64,000 nt of DNA from Collinsella aerofaciens (lineage in GTDB: Bacteria; Actinomycetota; Coriobacteriia; Coriobacteriales; Coriobacteriaceae): NCBI RefSeq assembly GCF_019131995.1, contig NZ_JAHONA010000010.1, forward strand, positions 1 through 64,000. Reading direction: 5' to 3'. Shown in pieces: positions 25,916 through 34,535 of this stretch; position 1 is the first letter of the stretch; every line of letters begins with the position of its first letter. Made by a program: the position numbers and the translations under genes. The notes beneath the pieces were generated by a model that was given only the letters and a program-made list of their open reading frames with translations, did not search any database and had not been told where the DNA came from.

Positions 25916-26728
25916 CTACATCACGTTTCCGCCAGCCCTCATCGCCGTTCGCGCGCGGGCGCGCACGATACGAGAGACGGTACTTTTGCCAATCCCGGTA
26001 TACCGCTCAATCTGGCGCACCGTAAAACCGGCATTGTTCAATCCAACAATAACGGTATCGCGCTGCGCCGTCGGTGCAGTTTTAATCCCGTTGAGAGGAA
26101 CCCCGAGGCTCTTCGCCAACTTGCCGGCAAAGGCGTGGCGTTCCCACTCCGTCTCTTTCATATCGCCCAGCGCTAGCTCGCCGCCGTCGGGCGTCGAAAG
26201 CGAATGGGCAATAAAGCCCTCGGCAGAACCAAAAAGCTCAAGCACGCAAGAAGGATCAGAAAATCCCCTCGCGACATCAGCCGCGTCACCGTCGTAAGCG
26301 CGCAAATGCTCGGCAAAGCTGCTCCAGGGATAACGCTCGATTAAGCTGATGCCCGCCTCCTGCGGATCAGCGTGTACGGAGCGAATAGCCTCCATCACCT
26401 GCCAGTCGGTATCGAGCGAGCGCCGGTCAAAACGGTTCTGGAACAGATGGCCTGTGCGCCTCGTGCGTTTATTGAACCGCCGCGCGTACGTCAAAAGCAG
26501 TCGGTGCATCGCCGCGCTCATCCTGTCCTCGTAATCTGCAAGCACCAAATGCACGTGATTGCCCATAAGGCACCAGGCGATAACCGTCACACCCTCCTCC
26601 CGGCAGCAGTCGCGCATCAGCTCCAAAAACTCCCACCGGTCTTCATCGCCCTCAAAGACGAGCTGCTTGCCCGCACCGCGAGCACAGACATGGTAAAAGC
26701 CGGTAACCGTTCTCCAAACGCGCTGCAT
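25916..26728 (-). CDS. RAYT-type tyrosine transposase (REP-associated)
   Basis: 270 aa from ATG 26728 with CGAAGGGAG upstream. MGNHVHLVLAD contains the HUH metal-binding pair, and the following helix (LLLTYARRFNKR) the catalytic tyrosine; GHLFQNRFDRRSLD is typical of Y1-Tnp/REP-associated transposases. A C-terminal helix-turn-helix (NAGFTVRQIERYTGIGKSTVSRIV) extends the usual domain. Such proteins are normally single-copy and host-domesticated. No clear REP array seen beside it. Confidence 0.85.
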   Translation of the reverse strand: MQRVWRTVTGFYHVCARGAGKQLVFEGDEDRWEFLELMRDCCREEGVTVIAWCLMGNHVHLVLADYEDRMSAAMHRLLLTYARRFNKRTRRTGHLFQNRFDRRSLDTDWQVMEAIRSVHADPQEAGISLIERYPWSSFAEHLRAYDGDAADVARGFSDPSCVLELFGSAEGFIAHSLSTPDGGELALGDMKETEWERHAFAGKLAKSLGVPLNGIKTAPTAQRDTVIVGLNNAGFTVRQIERYTGIGKSTVSRIVRARARTAMRAGGNVM

Positions 26729-27131
26729 GGCGCTCCCTTCGCCGGGATCTGCTTGCCATCCAATACAGCACGATTGAAGCGTGCCATCAAAACATTCACG
26801 CAAAACAATACACTCGCGCGGCCAAAGGCAGCAAACAGGCGGCGAACGGCACCGTTGCAACAGGTCAACCCCTGCAACGCTTACAAGAGCTGACCAAAAG
26901 CTTGCCAAAGACGGACCCCCTCTATGGAAGTTCGCGACCACAGAACATAGAGTTAAATCGTTTCAATTAAAACTTCCGGACTTCTCGCTACGAAAACTGA
27001 GCCGTTCGCCGAATATTCCGTGCATTTCGCGGTATTATAGGGGCTGCATGTCATGTCCCTTTCGAAGGGTCGCCCGGCAATCGCCAGCCACGACCCCCAG
27101 ACGGGACGCCAACACGATAGAGAGGAGAGGC
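26729..27131. other. Intergenic region with putative promoter of Fe-S gene pair
   Basis: No gene. A TATTAT box at 27033-27038 lies about 95 bp upstream of the NifU-like start, and GAGAGGAGAGG at 27119-27130 is its ribosome site. Confidence 0.4.
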
Positions 27132-27866
27132 ATGCAGTACTCACAGGAAGTGGAGAACATGTGCCCCGTTGCCAAGGGTGCATACCACGGCCCCGCACCC
27201 ATCCCCGAGGAGGGCAAGTGGGTCCAGGCTAAGGAGATTTCCGACATCTCCGGTCTTACGCACGGTGTGGGTTGGTGCGCACCTCAGCAGGGCGCCTGCA
27301 AGCTCACGCTGAACGTCAAGGACGGCATCATCGAGGAGGCCCTCGTTGAGACCATCGGCTGCTCGGGCATGACCCACTCTGCCGCCATGGCTTCCGAGAT
27401 CCTTCCCGGTAAGACCATCCTCGAGGCCCTCAACACCGACCTCGTCTGCGACGCCATCAACGTTGCTATGCGTGAGATCTTCCTGCAGATCGTTTACGGC
27501 CGCAGCCAGACCGCGTTCTCCGAGGGCGGCCTGCCCGTGGGCGCCTCCCTCGACGACCTCGGCAAGGGCCTTCGCTCTCAGGTCGGCACCATGTTCGGCA
27601 CCAAGGCCAAGGGCGCTCGTTACCTCGAGCTCGCTCAGGGCTACGTCACCCGCATGGCTCTCAACGACAAGAACGAGATCATCGCATTCGAGTTCCTGAA
27701 CCTCGGCAAGTTCACCGACGCCGTCAAGGCCGGCAAGACCCCCGAGGAGGCCATCGCTGGCGCTATGGGCCACTATGGTCAGTGGGAGAACGCTGCCAAG
27801 TACATCGACCCGCGCACCGACGAGGAGACTCATTCCGTCGCCAGCGTGTTCCCGGTTCACGAGTAG
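27132..27866 (+). CDS. NifU-like iron-sulfur cluster assembly scaffold
   Basis: 244 aa. NifU/IscU-like fold with GWCAPQQGACKLTL and ETIGCSGMTHSAAMASEIL holding the conserved cysteines. The family is found next to GGGtGRT genes, as here (18-bp gap). Probably a specialised anaerobe scaffold distinct from SufU. Strong ribosome site and highly biased codons suggest high expression. Confidence 0.85.
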   Translation: MQYSQEVENMCPVAKGAYHGPAPIPEEGKWVQAKEISDISGLTHGVGWCAPQQGACKLTLNVKDGIIEEALVETIGCSGMTHSAAMASEILPGKTILEALNTDLVCDAINVAMREIFLQIVYGRSQTAFSEGGLPVGASLDDLGKGLRSQVGTMFGTKAKGARYLELAQGYVTRMALNDKNEIIAFEFLNLGKFTDAVKAGKTPEEAIAGAMGHYGQWENAAKYIDPRTDEETHSVASVFPVHE

Positions 27867-27884
27867 AAAGGGAGGGAAATAACT

Positions 27885-28889
27885 ATGACTGTTACGTTCG
27901 AAGGTTACGAGCGCCGCGCTGACAAGATCAACAAGTGCCTCGCCGACAACGGCATCGCCTCCCTCGAGGAAGCTCTGCAGATCTGCACCGACAAGGGCTT
28001 CAACCCGCGTGAGATCGTCAACAACACCCAGTCCATCGCCTTCCAGAACGCTGAGTGGGCCTACACCCTCGGCTGCGCTCTCGCTGTCAAGCGTGGCGCC
28101 AAGTCCGCTTCTGAGGCTGCCGCCATCATCGGCGAGGGCATCCAGGCCTTCACCGTTCCCGGCTCCGTCGCCGAGGACCGCAAGGTCGGTCTGGGCCACG
28201 GCAACCTGGGCGCTATGCTGCTCTCCGACGACACCGAGTGCTTCGCCTTCCTGGCCGGCCACGAGTCCTTCGCTGCCGCTGAGGGCGCTATCGGCCTGGC
28301 TCTGAACGCCAACAAGGCTCGCAAGAAGCCGCTGCGCGTTATCCTCAACGGTCTGGGCAAGGACGCCGCTCAGATCATCGCCCGCATCAACGGCTTCACC
28401 TATGTGAAGACCCAGTTCGACTACTACACGGGCGAGCTCAAGGTCGTCGAGACCATCCCCTACTCCGATGGTCCCCGCGCTGCCGTTAACTGCTACGGCT
28501 CCGACGACGTCCGCGAGGGCGTTGCCATCATGTGGCACGAGAACGTCGACATCTCGATCACCGGTAACTCCACCAACCCCACGCGCTTCCAGCACCCCGT
28601 CGCTGGCACCTACAAGAAGGAGCGCATCGAGGCTGGCAAGAAGTACTTCTCCGTCGCTTCTGGTGGCGGCACTGGCCGCACCCTGCACCCGGACAACATG
28701 GGCGCCGGCCCTGCCTCTTACGGCATGACCGACACCATGGGCCGTATGCACTCCGACGCCCAGTTCGCCGGTTCTTCCTCCGTGCCTGCGCACGTCGACA
28801 TGATGGGTCTCATCGGCATGGGCAACAACCCCATGGTTGGTGCCACCGTCGCCTGCGCTGTCGCCGTCGAGGAGGCCCTCAAGGCCTAA
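27885..28889 (+). CDS. GGGtGRT protein
   Basis: 334 aa with the family's name motif SGGGTGRTLHPDNMG near residue 258. Function unknown. It is typically linked to a NifU-like scaffold gene and proposed to act in iron-sulfur metabolism. Cytosolic, no membrane segments. Ends in a strong terminator, so the pair forms a two-gene operon. Confidence 0.9.
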   Translation: MTVTFEGYERRADKINKCLADNGIASLEEALQICTDKGFNPREIVNNTQSIAFQNAEWAYTLGCALAVKRGAKSASEAAAIIGEGIQAFTVPGSVAEDRKVGLGHGNLGAMLLSDDTECFAFLAGHESFAAAEGAIGLALNANKARKKPLRVILNGLGKDAAQIIARINGFTYVKTQFDYYTGELKVVETIPYSDGPRAAVNCYGSDDVREGVAIMWHENVDISITGNSTNPTRFQHPVAGTYKKERIEAGKKYFSVASGGGTGRTLHPDNMGAGPASYGMTDTMGRMHSDAQFAGSSSVPAHVDMMGLIGMGNNPMVGATVACAVAVEEALKA

Positions 28890-28924
28890 TCGCGCCCGCG
28901 CGATGCTCATATAGTTGAGCTTTG

Positions 28925-28957
28925 GAGCCGCTACCTTTCGAGGTAGCGGCTCTTTTT
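28925..28957 (+). terminator. Terminator of NifU-like/GGGtGRT operon
   Basis: Perfect stem GAGCCGCTACC / GGTAGCGGCTC with loop TTTCGA and five T. Confidence 0.9.
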
Positions 28958-29007
28958 GTTTGCCCCGTCTCAAATTGGTTACTCTTATTAAAGGGTCCGA
29001 TGTATCA

Positions 29008-29072
29008 GTTGTGGTGAAATACGGACTGAATTGCATCCATACAGGCCAAAACAGTCCGTATTCCACCGCAAC
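29008..29072. repeat. 21-bp imperfect inverted repeat
   Basis: Arms 29008-29028 and 29052-29072 (GTTGTGGTGAAATACGGACTG, written once; its partner pairs with two mismatches) flank a 23-bp spacer. It lies between the GGGtGRT terminator and the flavoprotein gene. No T-run follows, so it is not a standard terminator; operator, attenuator or small mobile repeat are possible. Confidence 0.55.
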
Positions 29073-29210
29073 TTATCAAATGGGCCGACCGAAGTGGCCG
29101 AGTCCACCTGACGCCCACCTGCCATATTTGCCCTTTACCGATTTGCCGGGTCTTTGCGGCCCCATTGCCGATCACCCGTGCGACAATGCGCCGGACGAGA
29201 AAGGAATCCG

Positions 29211-30737
29211 ATGGAATCGACTGATGTACTGGTAATTGGATCTGGCATTGCGGGCCTTTGTGCCGCAATCGAAGCGGCACGCACGGGCGCAACCGTCGCT
29301 GTGGCAAGCGCCGGCAAGACCATGAGTGGATCGAGCTTCTTCCCTGGAACCTGGGGCCTAGGGCTTATCGGACCCGTTAACGAAGACGACGAACAAGACC
29401 TCATCGACACCATCCAGACCGTCGGCGGCGGTGTCGCCGACCCCGAGCTTGTCCAGACGTTTGTCCACGGCATTCCCCAGGCAATTGAATGGCTCGAGCA
29501 AGACCTGGGCGTTGAGCTCAAGCGTCCGCAAAACGCTGAGAGCGCTCAGCAAAAGCAGTTTATCCCCTGCTTTGACCACAAGACGCGCATGTGGCGCGGC
29601 CTCACCCGCAAGCCCCTTGAGGACGCTCTGACAGCCCGGATCGAGTCGCTCGGCATTCGCCTGCTCCCCCGCCATGAGCTTATCGACCTTATTGAGGACA
29701 CGAACGGCAGAATCACCGGAACCGTGCTCTACAACCTCACCGAAGATCGAATCGTGCCCTTTGCTACCAAAGCCACGATCATCGCAGCCGGTGGCACGGG
29801 TGGCCTGTTCGAGCGAAGCCTCACTTCCGCCGACGTGCTCAGCTCATCACAGGCCATCGCGCTGGCGCACGGCGCATCGCTTACTAATATAGAGTTCATG
29901 CAGATGATGTCCGGCTTCATCGAGCCCAAGCGCAACCTTGTCTTTAACGAGAAGACCTGGCGCTACGTACATGTAGACCAGCCGGCAGATATTGCCGACG
30001 ACAAGCTGGACGACCTGCTCGAGCAGCGCTCTGGATATGGTCCCTTCACGTCACGCTTGGCCTCCCGCGCTATCGATCTCGTCATCGATCAGGCAGGTGT
30101 CGAAGGCCTGGCACTCCACTACGACTTCCCCCGCGAGGATGTCCCAGAGTTTGTGCAGACCTTTGCCACCTGGCTGCAAGACGAGCACGGCATCGCCCCG
30201 ACTGACGAGATGCGCGTTGCGATGTATGCCCACGCCGCTAACGGCGGCATCAAGATCGATAAGACCGCGTACACGGGCGTTGAGGGTCTCTACGCTTGCG
30301 GCGAGGCGACAGGCGGCATGCACGGAGCCGACCGCATTGGTGGCTTGTCAAGCGCCAACGGCATCGTGTTCGGGCGCATCGCAGGCGCATCGGCAGCCCT
30401 TGCAGCGCAGAAAGAGCCTAAGACAGCCCTGAAGGCGGATATCGCCCTCCCCCAGCACGGCATTGCCACAACAGATGCCGAGCGCCTGACCCGCAGCCTT
30501 AAGCACACGATGAGTACCTATTGCATGATCAACCGCACCGAAACAGGCCTATCCGAAGCACTACACGAGCTTGAGGGCTTGAAGACGGAGGCAACGACCT
30601 TGAGCACACAGAAAGCCCAGGACAGCGAAATCGCTGCCCTCGCCCGCCTTCAGTCGCAGATTCAACTAGCACAGGAAATGGTCAAAGCCATGCGCAAGCG
30701 AACCGAAAGCCTCGGATCGCACTATCGAACGGACTAA
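29211..30737 (+). CDS. FAD-dependent flavoprotein (fumarate reductase/L-aspartate oxidase type)
   Basis: 508 aa from ATG 29211 with AGAAAGGA upstream. ADP-binding loop VIGSGIAGLCAAIEAA near the N-terminus, a second FAD contact AAGGTGGLFERS, and ACGEATGGMHGADRIGGLSSANGI near residue 365 are the SdhA/FrdA/NadB superfamily pattern. It lacks a twin-arginine or lipoprotein signal, so it is cytosolic. Without neighbouring nadA/nadC or frdB, the substrate cannot be assigned. Confidence 0.8.
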   Translation: MESTDVLVIGSGIAGLCAAIEAARTGATVAVASAGKTMSGSSFFPGTWGLGLIGPVNEDDEQDLIDTIQTVGGGVADPELVQTFVHGIPQAIEWLEQDLGVELKRPQNAESAQQKQFIPCFDHKTRMWRGLTRKPLEDALTARIESLGIRLLPRHELIDLIEDTNGRITGTVLYNLTEDRIVPFATKATIIAAGGTGGLFERSLTSADVLSSSQAIALAHGASLTNIEFMQMMSGFIEPKRNLVFNEKTWRYVHVDQPADIADDKLDDLLEQRSGYGPFTSRLASRAIDLVIDQAGVEGLALHYDFPREDVPEFVQTFATWLQDEHGIAPTDEMRVAMYAHAANGGIKIDKTAYTGVEGLYACGEATGGMHGADRIGGLSSANGIVFGRIAGASAALAAQKEPKTALKADIALPQHGIATTDAERLTRSLKHTMSTYCMINRTETGLSEALHELEGLKTEATTLSTQKAQDSEIAALARLQSQIQLAQEMVKAMRKRTESLGSHYRTD

Positions 30738-30782
30738 ACTGGACACCCATCTAAAGCAGAACACACCTAATCGATATCTATG

Positions 30783-30812
30783 GGCCCCGTGAGCTCGAGG
30801 TGGCACGGGGCC
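30783..30812 (+). terminator. Hairpin after flavoprotein gene
   Basis: GGCCCCGTG / CACGGGGCC stem 45 bp after the stop. No clear T-run, so function as terminator is uncertain. Confidence 0.4.
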
Positions 30813-30898
30813 TATTCGTGTCCGCACGGCAGCGTATCCTAATTCTGAATACAGAGCGGGCAAAGCCCGCACAGACAATAGACCAGCGAGGAGGAGAT

Positions 30899-31759
30899 AT
30901 GGACAGTAGTGATATCGAGAAGTGGCGTGTCAAACTTGATAGCTACGCCAATGTGGAAGACGGCGTTGAGTATTGGCTCGCACGCGATTTAATGGAACCC
31001 ATGGGGTACACTCGATGGGAGAACTTCGCCGAAGTTGTTAAGAGGGCAACAGTCTCATGCGAAACAAACAAAACTCCAGTTGATTCCCATTTTCGTGACA
31101 CCACGAAAATGGTAACTGCCGGTGTCGCCGCTCGCGCGGTTAAAGACTACAAACTTACGCGCTATGCATGCTATTTAATCGCACAGAACGGAGATTCAAA
31201 CAAGCCAGAGATCGCGCTCGCCCAGGCATACTTTGCCGTGCAGACGCGCCGCCAAGAGCTCATAGAGCAGCGCTTCGCAGAGATTCAGCGCTTGCAGGCG
31301 CGCCACTCGCTATCCGATTCAGAGAAACAGCTCTCGGGTATTGCGTTCAAACGCGGCGTGGACTCCAAAGGATTCGCGATCATCAAGTCGAAGGGCGATG
31401 AGGCGTTATTCGGCGGCAGAAGCACGGCGGAAATGAAGCAGCAGCTCGGCGTACCCAAGAGCGCGGCATTGGCGGACAGGTTAGCCGATGTCCTCATCAA
31501 AGCAAAGGACCTTACGAACTCGATGACGGCCTTCAACGCCGAGGAACACGACCTGTACGGCCTGGACCAGATCAAGCAAGAGCACGTCGAGAACAACACA
31601 AGCGTGCGTGGCAGCCTCATCGACCGCGGAATTGTCCCCGAGAACCTACCGCCTGCCGAGGATACAAAAAAGCTCGAGCGTCGCGTGAAGGCAGACGAGA
31701 AGAAACTCAAGGAGGGTACTGACGGTTTTACCGATCCCCAGGGTAGGCTCGATCTGTGA
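30899..31759 (+). CDS. dinD: DinD-like DNA-damage-inducible protein
   Basis: 286 aa from ATG 30899 behind GAGGAGGAG. WLARDLMEPMGYTRWENF and DYKLTRYACYLIAQNGD are the BRO/DinD-type N-terminal domain, and the C-terminal part (SMTAFNAEEHDLYGLDQIKQEH) matches DinD. In Escherichia coli DinD is SOS-induced and inhibits RecA filaments. No clear SOS box is visible. It sits on the host side of the prophage attachment site, so it may have come with earlier phage traffic. Confidence 0.85.
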   Translation: MDSSDIEKWRVKLDSYANVEDGVEYWLARDLMEPMGYTRWENFAEVVKRATVSCETNKTPVDSHFRDTTKMVTAGVAARAVKDYKLTRYACYLIAQNGDSNKPEIALAQAYFAVQTRRQELIEQRFAEIQRLQARHSLSDSEKQLSGIAFKRGVDSKGFAIIKSKGDEALFGGRSTAEMKQQLGVPKSAALADRLADVLIKAKDLTNSMTAFNAEEHDLYGLDQIKQEHVENNTSVRGSLIDRGIVPENLPPAEDTKKLERRVKADEKKLKEGTDGFTDPQGRLDL

Positions 31760-31770
31760 AAGCGGCTGTG

Positions 31771-32041
31771 CCCTTTCGGGTTCGACCCCATGCGAGGTCA
31801 ACAAAAAAGCGACCAGCCGAAGCCAGTCTCTTTAACATGCTTTAGTGGGCCGTCAGGGGGTCAGCCTGCTGCGCAGGCGGCCGCTGCGGCGCCAAGGCGC
31901 CTTGCGCGCTACGCTGGTAAATGCTTACGTATTTCCTCAGCTCCGCGCCCTTACGGGTTCGACCCCATACGAGGTCAACAAAAAAGCGACCAGCCTGAGC
32001 CAGTCGCTTTAACAATCTTTGGGTGGGCCGTCAGGGGGTCG
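31771..32041. repeat. Two ~92-bp direct repeats at the prophage edge
   Basis: Copies at 31771-31862 and 31948-32041 share the GGGTTCGACCCCAT stretch, the tRNA terminator hairpin and the last 17 bp of the tRNA-Lys 3' end (31846-31862). The 85 bp between are hairpin-rich and unrelated. Reads as the scar of an earlier integration, or a lost tandem tRNA gene. Confidence 0.65.
31981..32010 (-). terminator. Original tRNA-Lys terminator
   Basis: Minus strand AAAGCGACTGGC / GCTGGTCGCTTTTTT directly downstream of the tRNA 3' end. A degenerate second copy lies at 31803-31832. Confidence 0.75.
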
Positions 32042-32066
32042 AACCCTGGACCTTGGGATTAAGAGT
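32022..32066 (-). other. attR: displaced 3' half of tRNA-Lys(CUU)
   Basis: On the minus strand it runs from anticodon loop CTCTTAA (anticodon CTT) through variable loop and T arm (CAGGG-TTCGACC-CCCTG) to acceptor ACGGCCC and ACC. Bases upstream of the loop cannot form the other anticodon strand, so only the 3' half is present. This is the classic product of integration into a tRNA 3' end. The phage-restored full tRNA should lie beyond 64000. Confidence 0.82.
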
Positions 32067-32192
32067 CTTGAACGTGATGTTATGGAGTGCCTTGTAGCAG
32101 CAAAATCGCAGGTAGTTATGTTTCCACACGCTCTCACCGCACTGAAACTGCATTGCAGAACGGATATTGACGGATATCTGGCAATGCATAAA

Positions 32193-32225
32193 GCCCCTCC
32201 CCGGCAGTTCATGCCGGGGAGGGGC
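32193..32225 (-). terminator. Prophage-end terminator hairpin
   Basis: Perfect stem GCCCCTCCCCGG / CCGGGGAGGGGC with a 9-bp loop, just after the last phage gene. On the minus strand it is followed by TTTATG, so a short T-run. Confidence 0.7.
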
Positions 32226-32233
32226 TGCATCTA

Positions 32234-32344
32234 TCAATTTCTAAAGTCTTTTTGGCTGCCGACGCGCACGATTGCCCATCCGAGAAGACCGGTCAGCAGT
32301 CCTGCAGCAGCGCCGACAATAAAACAGATATCAAATGGATTCAT
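32234..32344 (-). CDS. Small membrane protein at lysis-module end
   Basis: 36 aa, MNPFDICFIVGAAAG onward, with one transmembrane segment (about residues 6-28) and a charged tail. ATG lies 8 bp after the endolysin stop. Possibly a second holin, spanin-like or superinfection protein. No family recognised. Confidence 0.5.
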   Translation of the reverse strand: MNPFDICFIVGAAAGLLTGLLGWAIVRVGSQKDFRN

Positions 32345-32352
32345 ATGCACAC

Positions 32353-33306
32353 CTATCGATAGAGTTGCTTGACGAGCGCTTGGCCGATGGCGACGTTGGT
32401 GTCGCGGCCCTGGTATCCGTCCGCACCCGATGATCCGCACGAGATACCTTGAGCGATGAGCCACTGCTGGTGTTTGAAGACCGTTCCCGAACCCATCTGT
32501 CGCGCCTGAACACCGCCGACCACGGGATAGACTTTGCATCCGACCTTGTCCTGCAGGGCGCGGACGGCATTCGAGCCAACCCCGCCCTTGACGTACTCGA
32601 TTACGCCGCGGTCGCATGCCCAAAGGTATCGCTCATTCGCCGGCCATTGACCGGAGATCACGCCATCGGCAGTCGTGCCGAGCTGGCATTGCAGCTCCTT
32701 GGCCATCTTCGGGCCGAAATATCGCGTGTCTCCGAGGCTCGGGACCGTATTGTCCGCGACTTCCGTATTTGACCCATTCAGTGTCTTGCCGTCGCCAAGC
32801 CAGTAGAGCGTGCCGTCCCATGGGTAGCTGTAGTACGCCTTGATGTTGGACTCGCGCCCGGTCTGGTCGCCCTTGGTGCCGGTGACGGTCCCCTTTTCAG
32901 AAATGGAGAATTGGGCCAAGAGGTCGCCGCGAGCGGATCCATAGGGAGAGACGCACACGGCGGTGTGGCACTTCTCGTTGAGGTAGATGTCTCCACGCTG
33001 GGCGGACTTGACGCCCATCTTACGCCAGCCGAAAAGGCCCGTCTTGAGCAGCTGCTCCCGCATGTTTCCGGTATACGAGGCTCCGAAGGTATTGACGCCG
33101 ACCGCGCGGAGGGCGGTCACTACGGCCGAGGAACAGTCGCGATCGCCACCGGCAATAGTGACGGTGGTGCCGTCGGACAGACAAATCGTCTCGGTCGTTC
33201 CGTCCCCCATGCGGTTGGCCTGCGAGTATCCGTGACCGCCGCCCCCATCATGGGAGACGAGGTGTTCCATGACCTGCGCGAAGGCCTCGCGCTGTGTGAT
33301 GGCCAT
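32353..33306 (-). CDS. Endolysin (Amidase_5-type peptidoglycan hydrolase)
   Basis: 317 aa. The N-terminal ~150 residues look like Amidase_5/NlpC-type: GDRDCSSAVVTALRAVG carries the catalytic Cys, and EKCHTAVCVSP the His. The rest holds two similar segments (LQCQLGTTADGVISGQW and WLIAQGI) resembling peptidoglycan-binding repeats. Cuts the host wall at lysis. Follows the holin by 3 bp. Confidence 0.85.
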   Translation of the reverse strand: MAITQREAFAQVMEHLVSHDGGGGHGYSQANRMGDGTTETICLSDGTTVTIAGGDRDCSSAVVTALRAVGVNTFGASYTGNMREQLLKTGLFGWRKMGVKSAQRGDIYLNEKCHTAVCVSPYGSARGDLLAQFSISEKGTVTGTKGDQTGRESNIKAYYSYPWDGTLYWLGDGKTLNGSNTEVADNTVPSLGDTRYFGPKMAKELQCQLGTTADGVISGQWPANERYLWACDRGVIEYVKGGVGSNAVRALQDKVGCKVYPVVGGVQARQMGSGTVFKHQQWLIAQGISCGSSGADGYQGRDTNVAIGQALVKQLYR

Positions 33307-33309
33307 GGC

Positions 33310-33585
33310 CTACTCAACCGCCTTGGCGTCATATGCGGCATGGGGCTCGCTGTACGACATGGCACGCTTCGAGTCCGACGCGCCCTTGGTGGTCGGATCG
33401 ACGATCACGCCGAAGCCGGCGAGAACGGTCAGGATGATTCCGACGAGCTGGATGAGCGACCCCTGGGAGATAGGCGCCACGACTCCGAGGATTCCGAGCA
33501 CCTGATAGGCTGCGCTGATTACGGCGGCGGCCAATGCCGCGAGCGTCTGCTTATTCTTGAAGCGAAGGGCCCAGTTGATTTTCAT
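33310..33585 (-). CDS. Holin (phiLC3-like)
   Basis: 91 aa. MKINWALRFKNKQTLAALAAA, a second hydrophobic segment (LIQLVGIILTVLAGFGVIVDPTTKG) and the DPTTKGASDSKRAMSY tail are typical of phi LC3-type holins. Forms membrane holes that release endolysin. Confidence 0.88.
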   Translation of the reverse strand: MKINWALRFKNKQTLAALAAAVISAAYQVLGILGVVAPISQGSLIQLVGIILTVLAGFGVIVDPTTKGASDSKRAMSYSEPHAAYDAKAVE

Positions 33586-33595
33586 TTTTCAGCTC

Positions 33596-33907
33596 CTAAT
33601 CTGACCCGCCGATACCGTGATGCAGGTCGTAATTCTTCTCGACGCGGTCGAGCCGGTTGAACAAGGTGATGATCTGTTGCTCGACCTTCGTGAGGCGCTC
33701 GCCGTGGTCGTCGAGCTTGCGGTTGATCTCCTTGACGCCATCCTTGATCTCGCTCGTGTCGCCGCAAAGGCTGTCGAGCTTGTCTTCGGTCCGCTGCTCC
33801 TTGGCAGACGATGTTTTGGATACGGAGACGCGCCCGATGAAGAACGTGACAATCACAACGGCGGCCGAGAGGACCGACGTTGCCTCCCCGATGCTCAGCG
33901 CCGGCAC
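33596..33907 (-). CDS. Holin-associated coiled-coil protein (XhlA-like)
   Basis: 103 aa from a GTG with GAGGAGG upstream. One N-terminal membrane segment (AAVVIVTFFIGRV) followed by a long coiled coil (TEDKLDSLCGDTSEIKDGVK) and a short tail. Layout and position before the holin fit XhlA-like or phage lysis accessory proteins. Confidence 0.6.
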   Translation of the reverse strand: MPALSIGEATSVLSAAVVIVTFFIGRVSVSKTSSAKEQRTEDKLDSLCGDTSEIKDGVKEINRKLDDHGERLTKVEQQIITLFNRLDRVEKNYDLHHGIGGSD

Positions 33908-33908
33908 C

Positions 33909-34091
33909 CTAAACCTCCTCCGCGTACTCTTCTCCGACGATCTCCTCATATTCGTCGCATGTGATCCACTTGCAGGCCACGGCTCGATGCACCATGGCCT
34001 TGGTCCAGAGGCCGCGCTCGTAGTAGCGCCTCACCTTGTCATAGTTCTTCGAGTGCGCCGCCGTGGTTGCAGCCTTGACGCGTCCCGCCAT
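33909..34091 (-). CDS. XkdX family phage protein
   Basis: 60 aa; YYERGLWTKAMVHRAVACKWITCDEYEEIVG is the XkdX pattern (given in pieces: RGLWTKAMV, ITCDEYEEI). XkdX proteins sit between tail-fibre and lysis genes in many Firmicutes and Actinobacteria phages; role unknown. Confidence 0.8.
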   Translation of the reverse strand: MAGRVKAATTAAHSKNYDKVRRYYERGLWTKAMVHRAVACKWITCDEYEEIVGEEYAEEV

Positions 34092-34417
34092 TACTGTTCA
34101 CCCCCGACCGTCATCATCAGGTAGTCGATGTTTGCCGTGTTGGTCTCGGTTTGGCTGGGCTCGGCGACCTTCTCGCGCATCTGCTCAAGCAGCTTGTCCA
34201 CGTCCGGGGCCTCACCCTTTCCGTAGGCGGCGACGGCCGCGGTGTAGGCGAGCTTTCGCGCCTTCCGCTCAACGTACTCGTCATCGTCGATAACGCCCGC
34301 GTCGTGCGCCGCGTCGGGGTCGCCGATCTGCGACAGCAGATCGCGCAGGGCGTTGACCTCGGCCATGGTGCCGTCTTGAAGCTCGTTGGGGCGCGGCATG
34401 TCTTCCTCAGTGTCCAT
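34091..34417 (-). CDS. Phage tail-associated hypothetical protein
   Basis: 108 aa from ATG 34417, preceded by GAGAGGAG. Acidic, with helical segments (MAEVNALRDLLSQIGDPDAA, VDKLLEQMREKVAEP). It overlaps XkdX by 1 bp (stop and start share a base). Position suggests a tail or chaperone role. No domain recognised. Confidence 0.65.
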   Translation of the reverse strand: MDTEEDMPRPNELQDGTMAEVNALRDLLSQIGDPDAAHDAGVIDDDEYVERKARKLAYTAAVAAYGKGEAPDVDKLLEQMREKVAEPSQTETNTANIDYLMMTVGGEQ

Positions 34418-34499
34418 GCGGACTCCTCTCTTGTCGGGGAATGTGTCGCCATCGTATTGGCGCCGTGAGATTGCCGGGCCGCTTCGATGGGCGCAAAGA

Positions 34500-34525
34500 A
34501 AGAAGGCGCGCCGCGGCACGCCTTC
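34500..34525 (-). terminator. Terminator after reverse transcriptase
   Basis: Minus-strand GAAGGCGTGCC-GC-GGCGCGCCTTC followed by TTTCTTT, separating the retroelement-like block from the lysis block. Confidence 0.75.
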
Positions 34526-34535
34526 GATGCTTCTG

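Noticed and set aside
32022..32093. Complete tRNA-Lys gene
   Set aside because: The 5' half does not pair: the bases before the anticodon loop cannot form the anticodon stem, D arm or acceptor. Only the 3' half is present.
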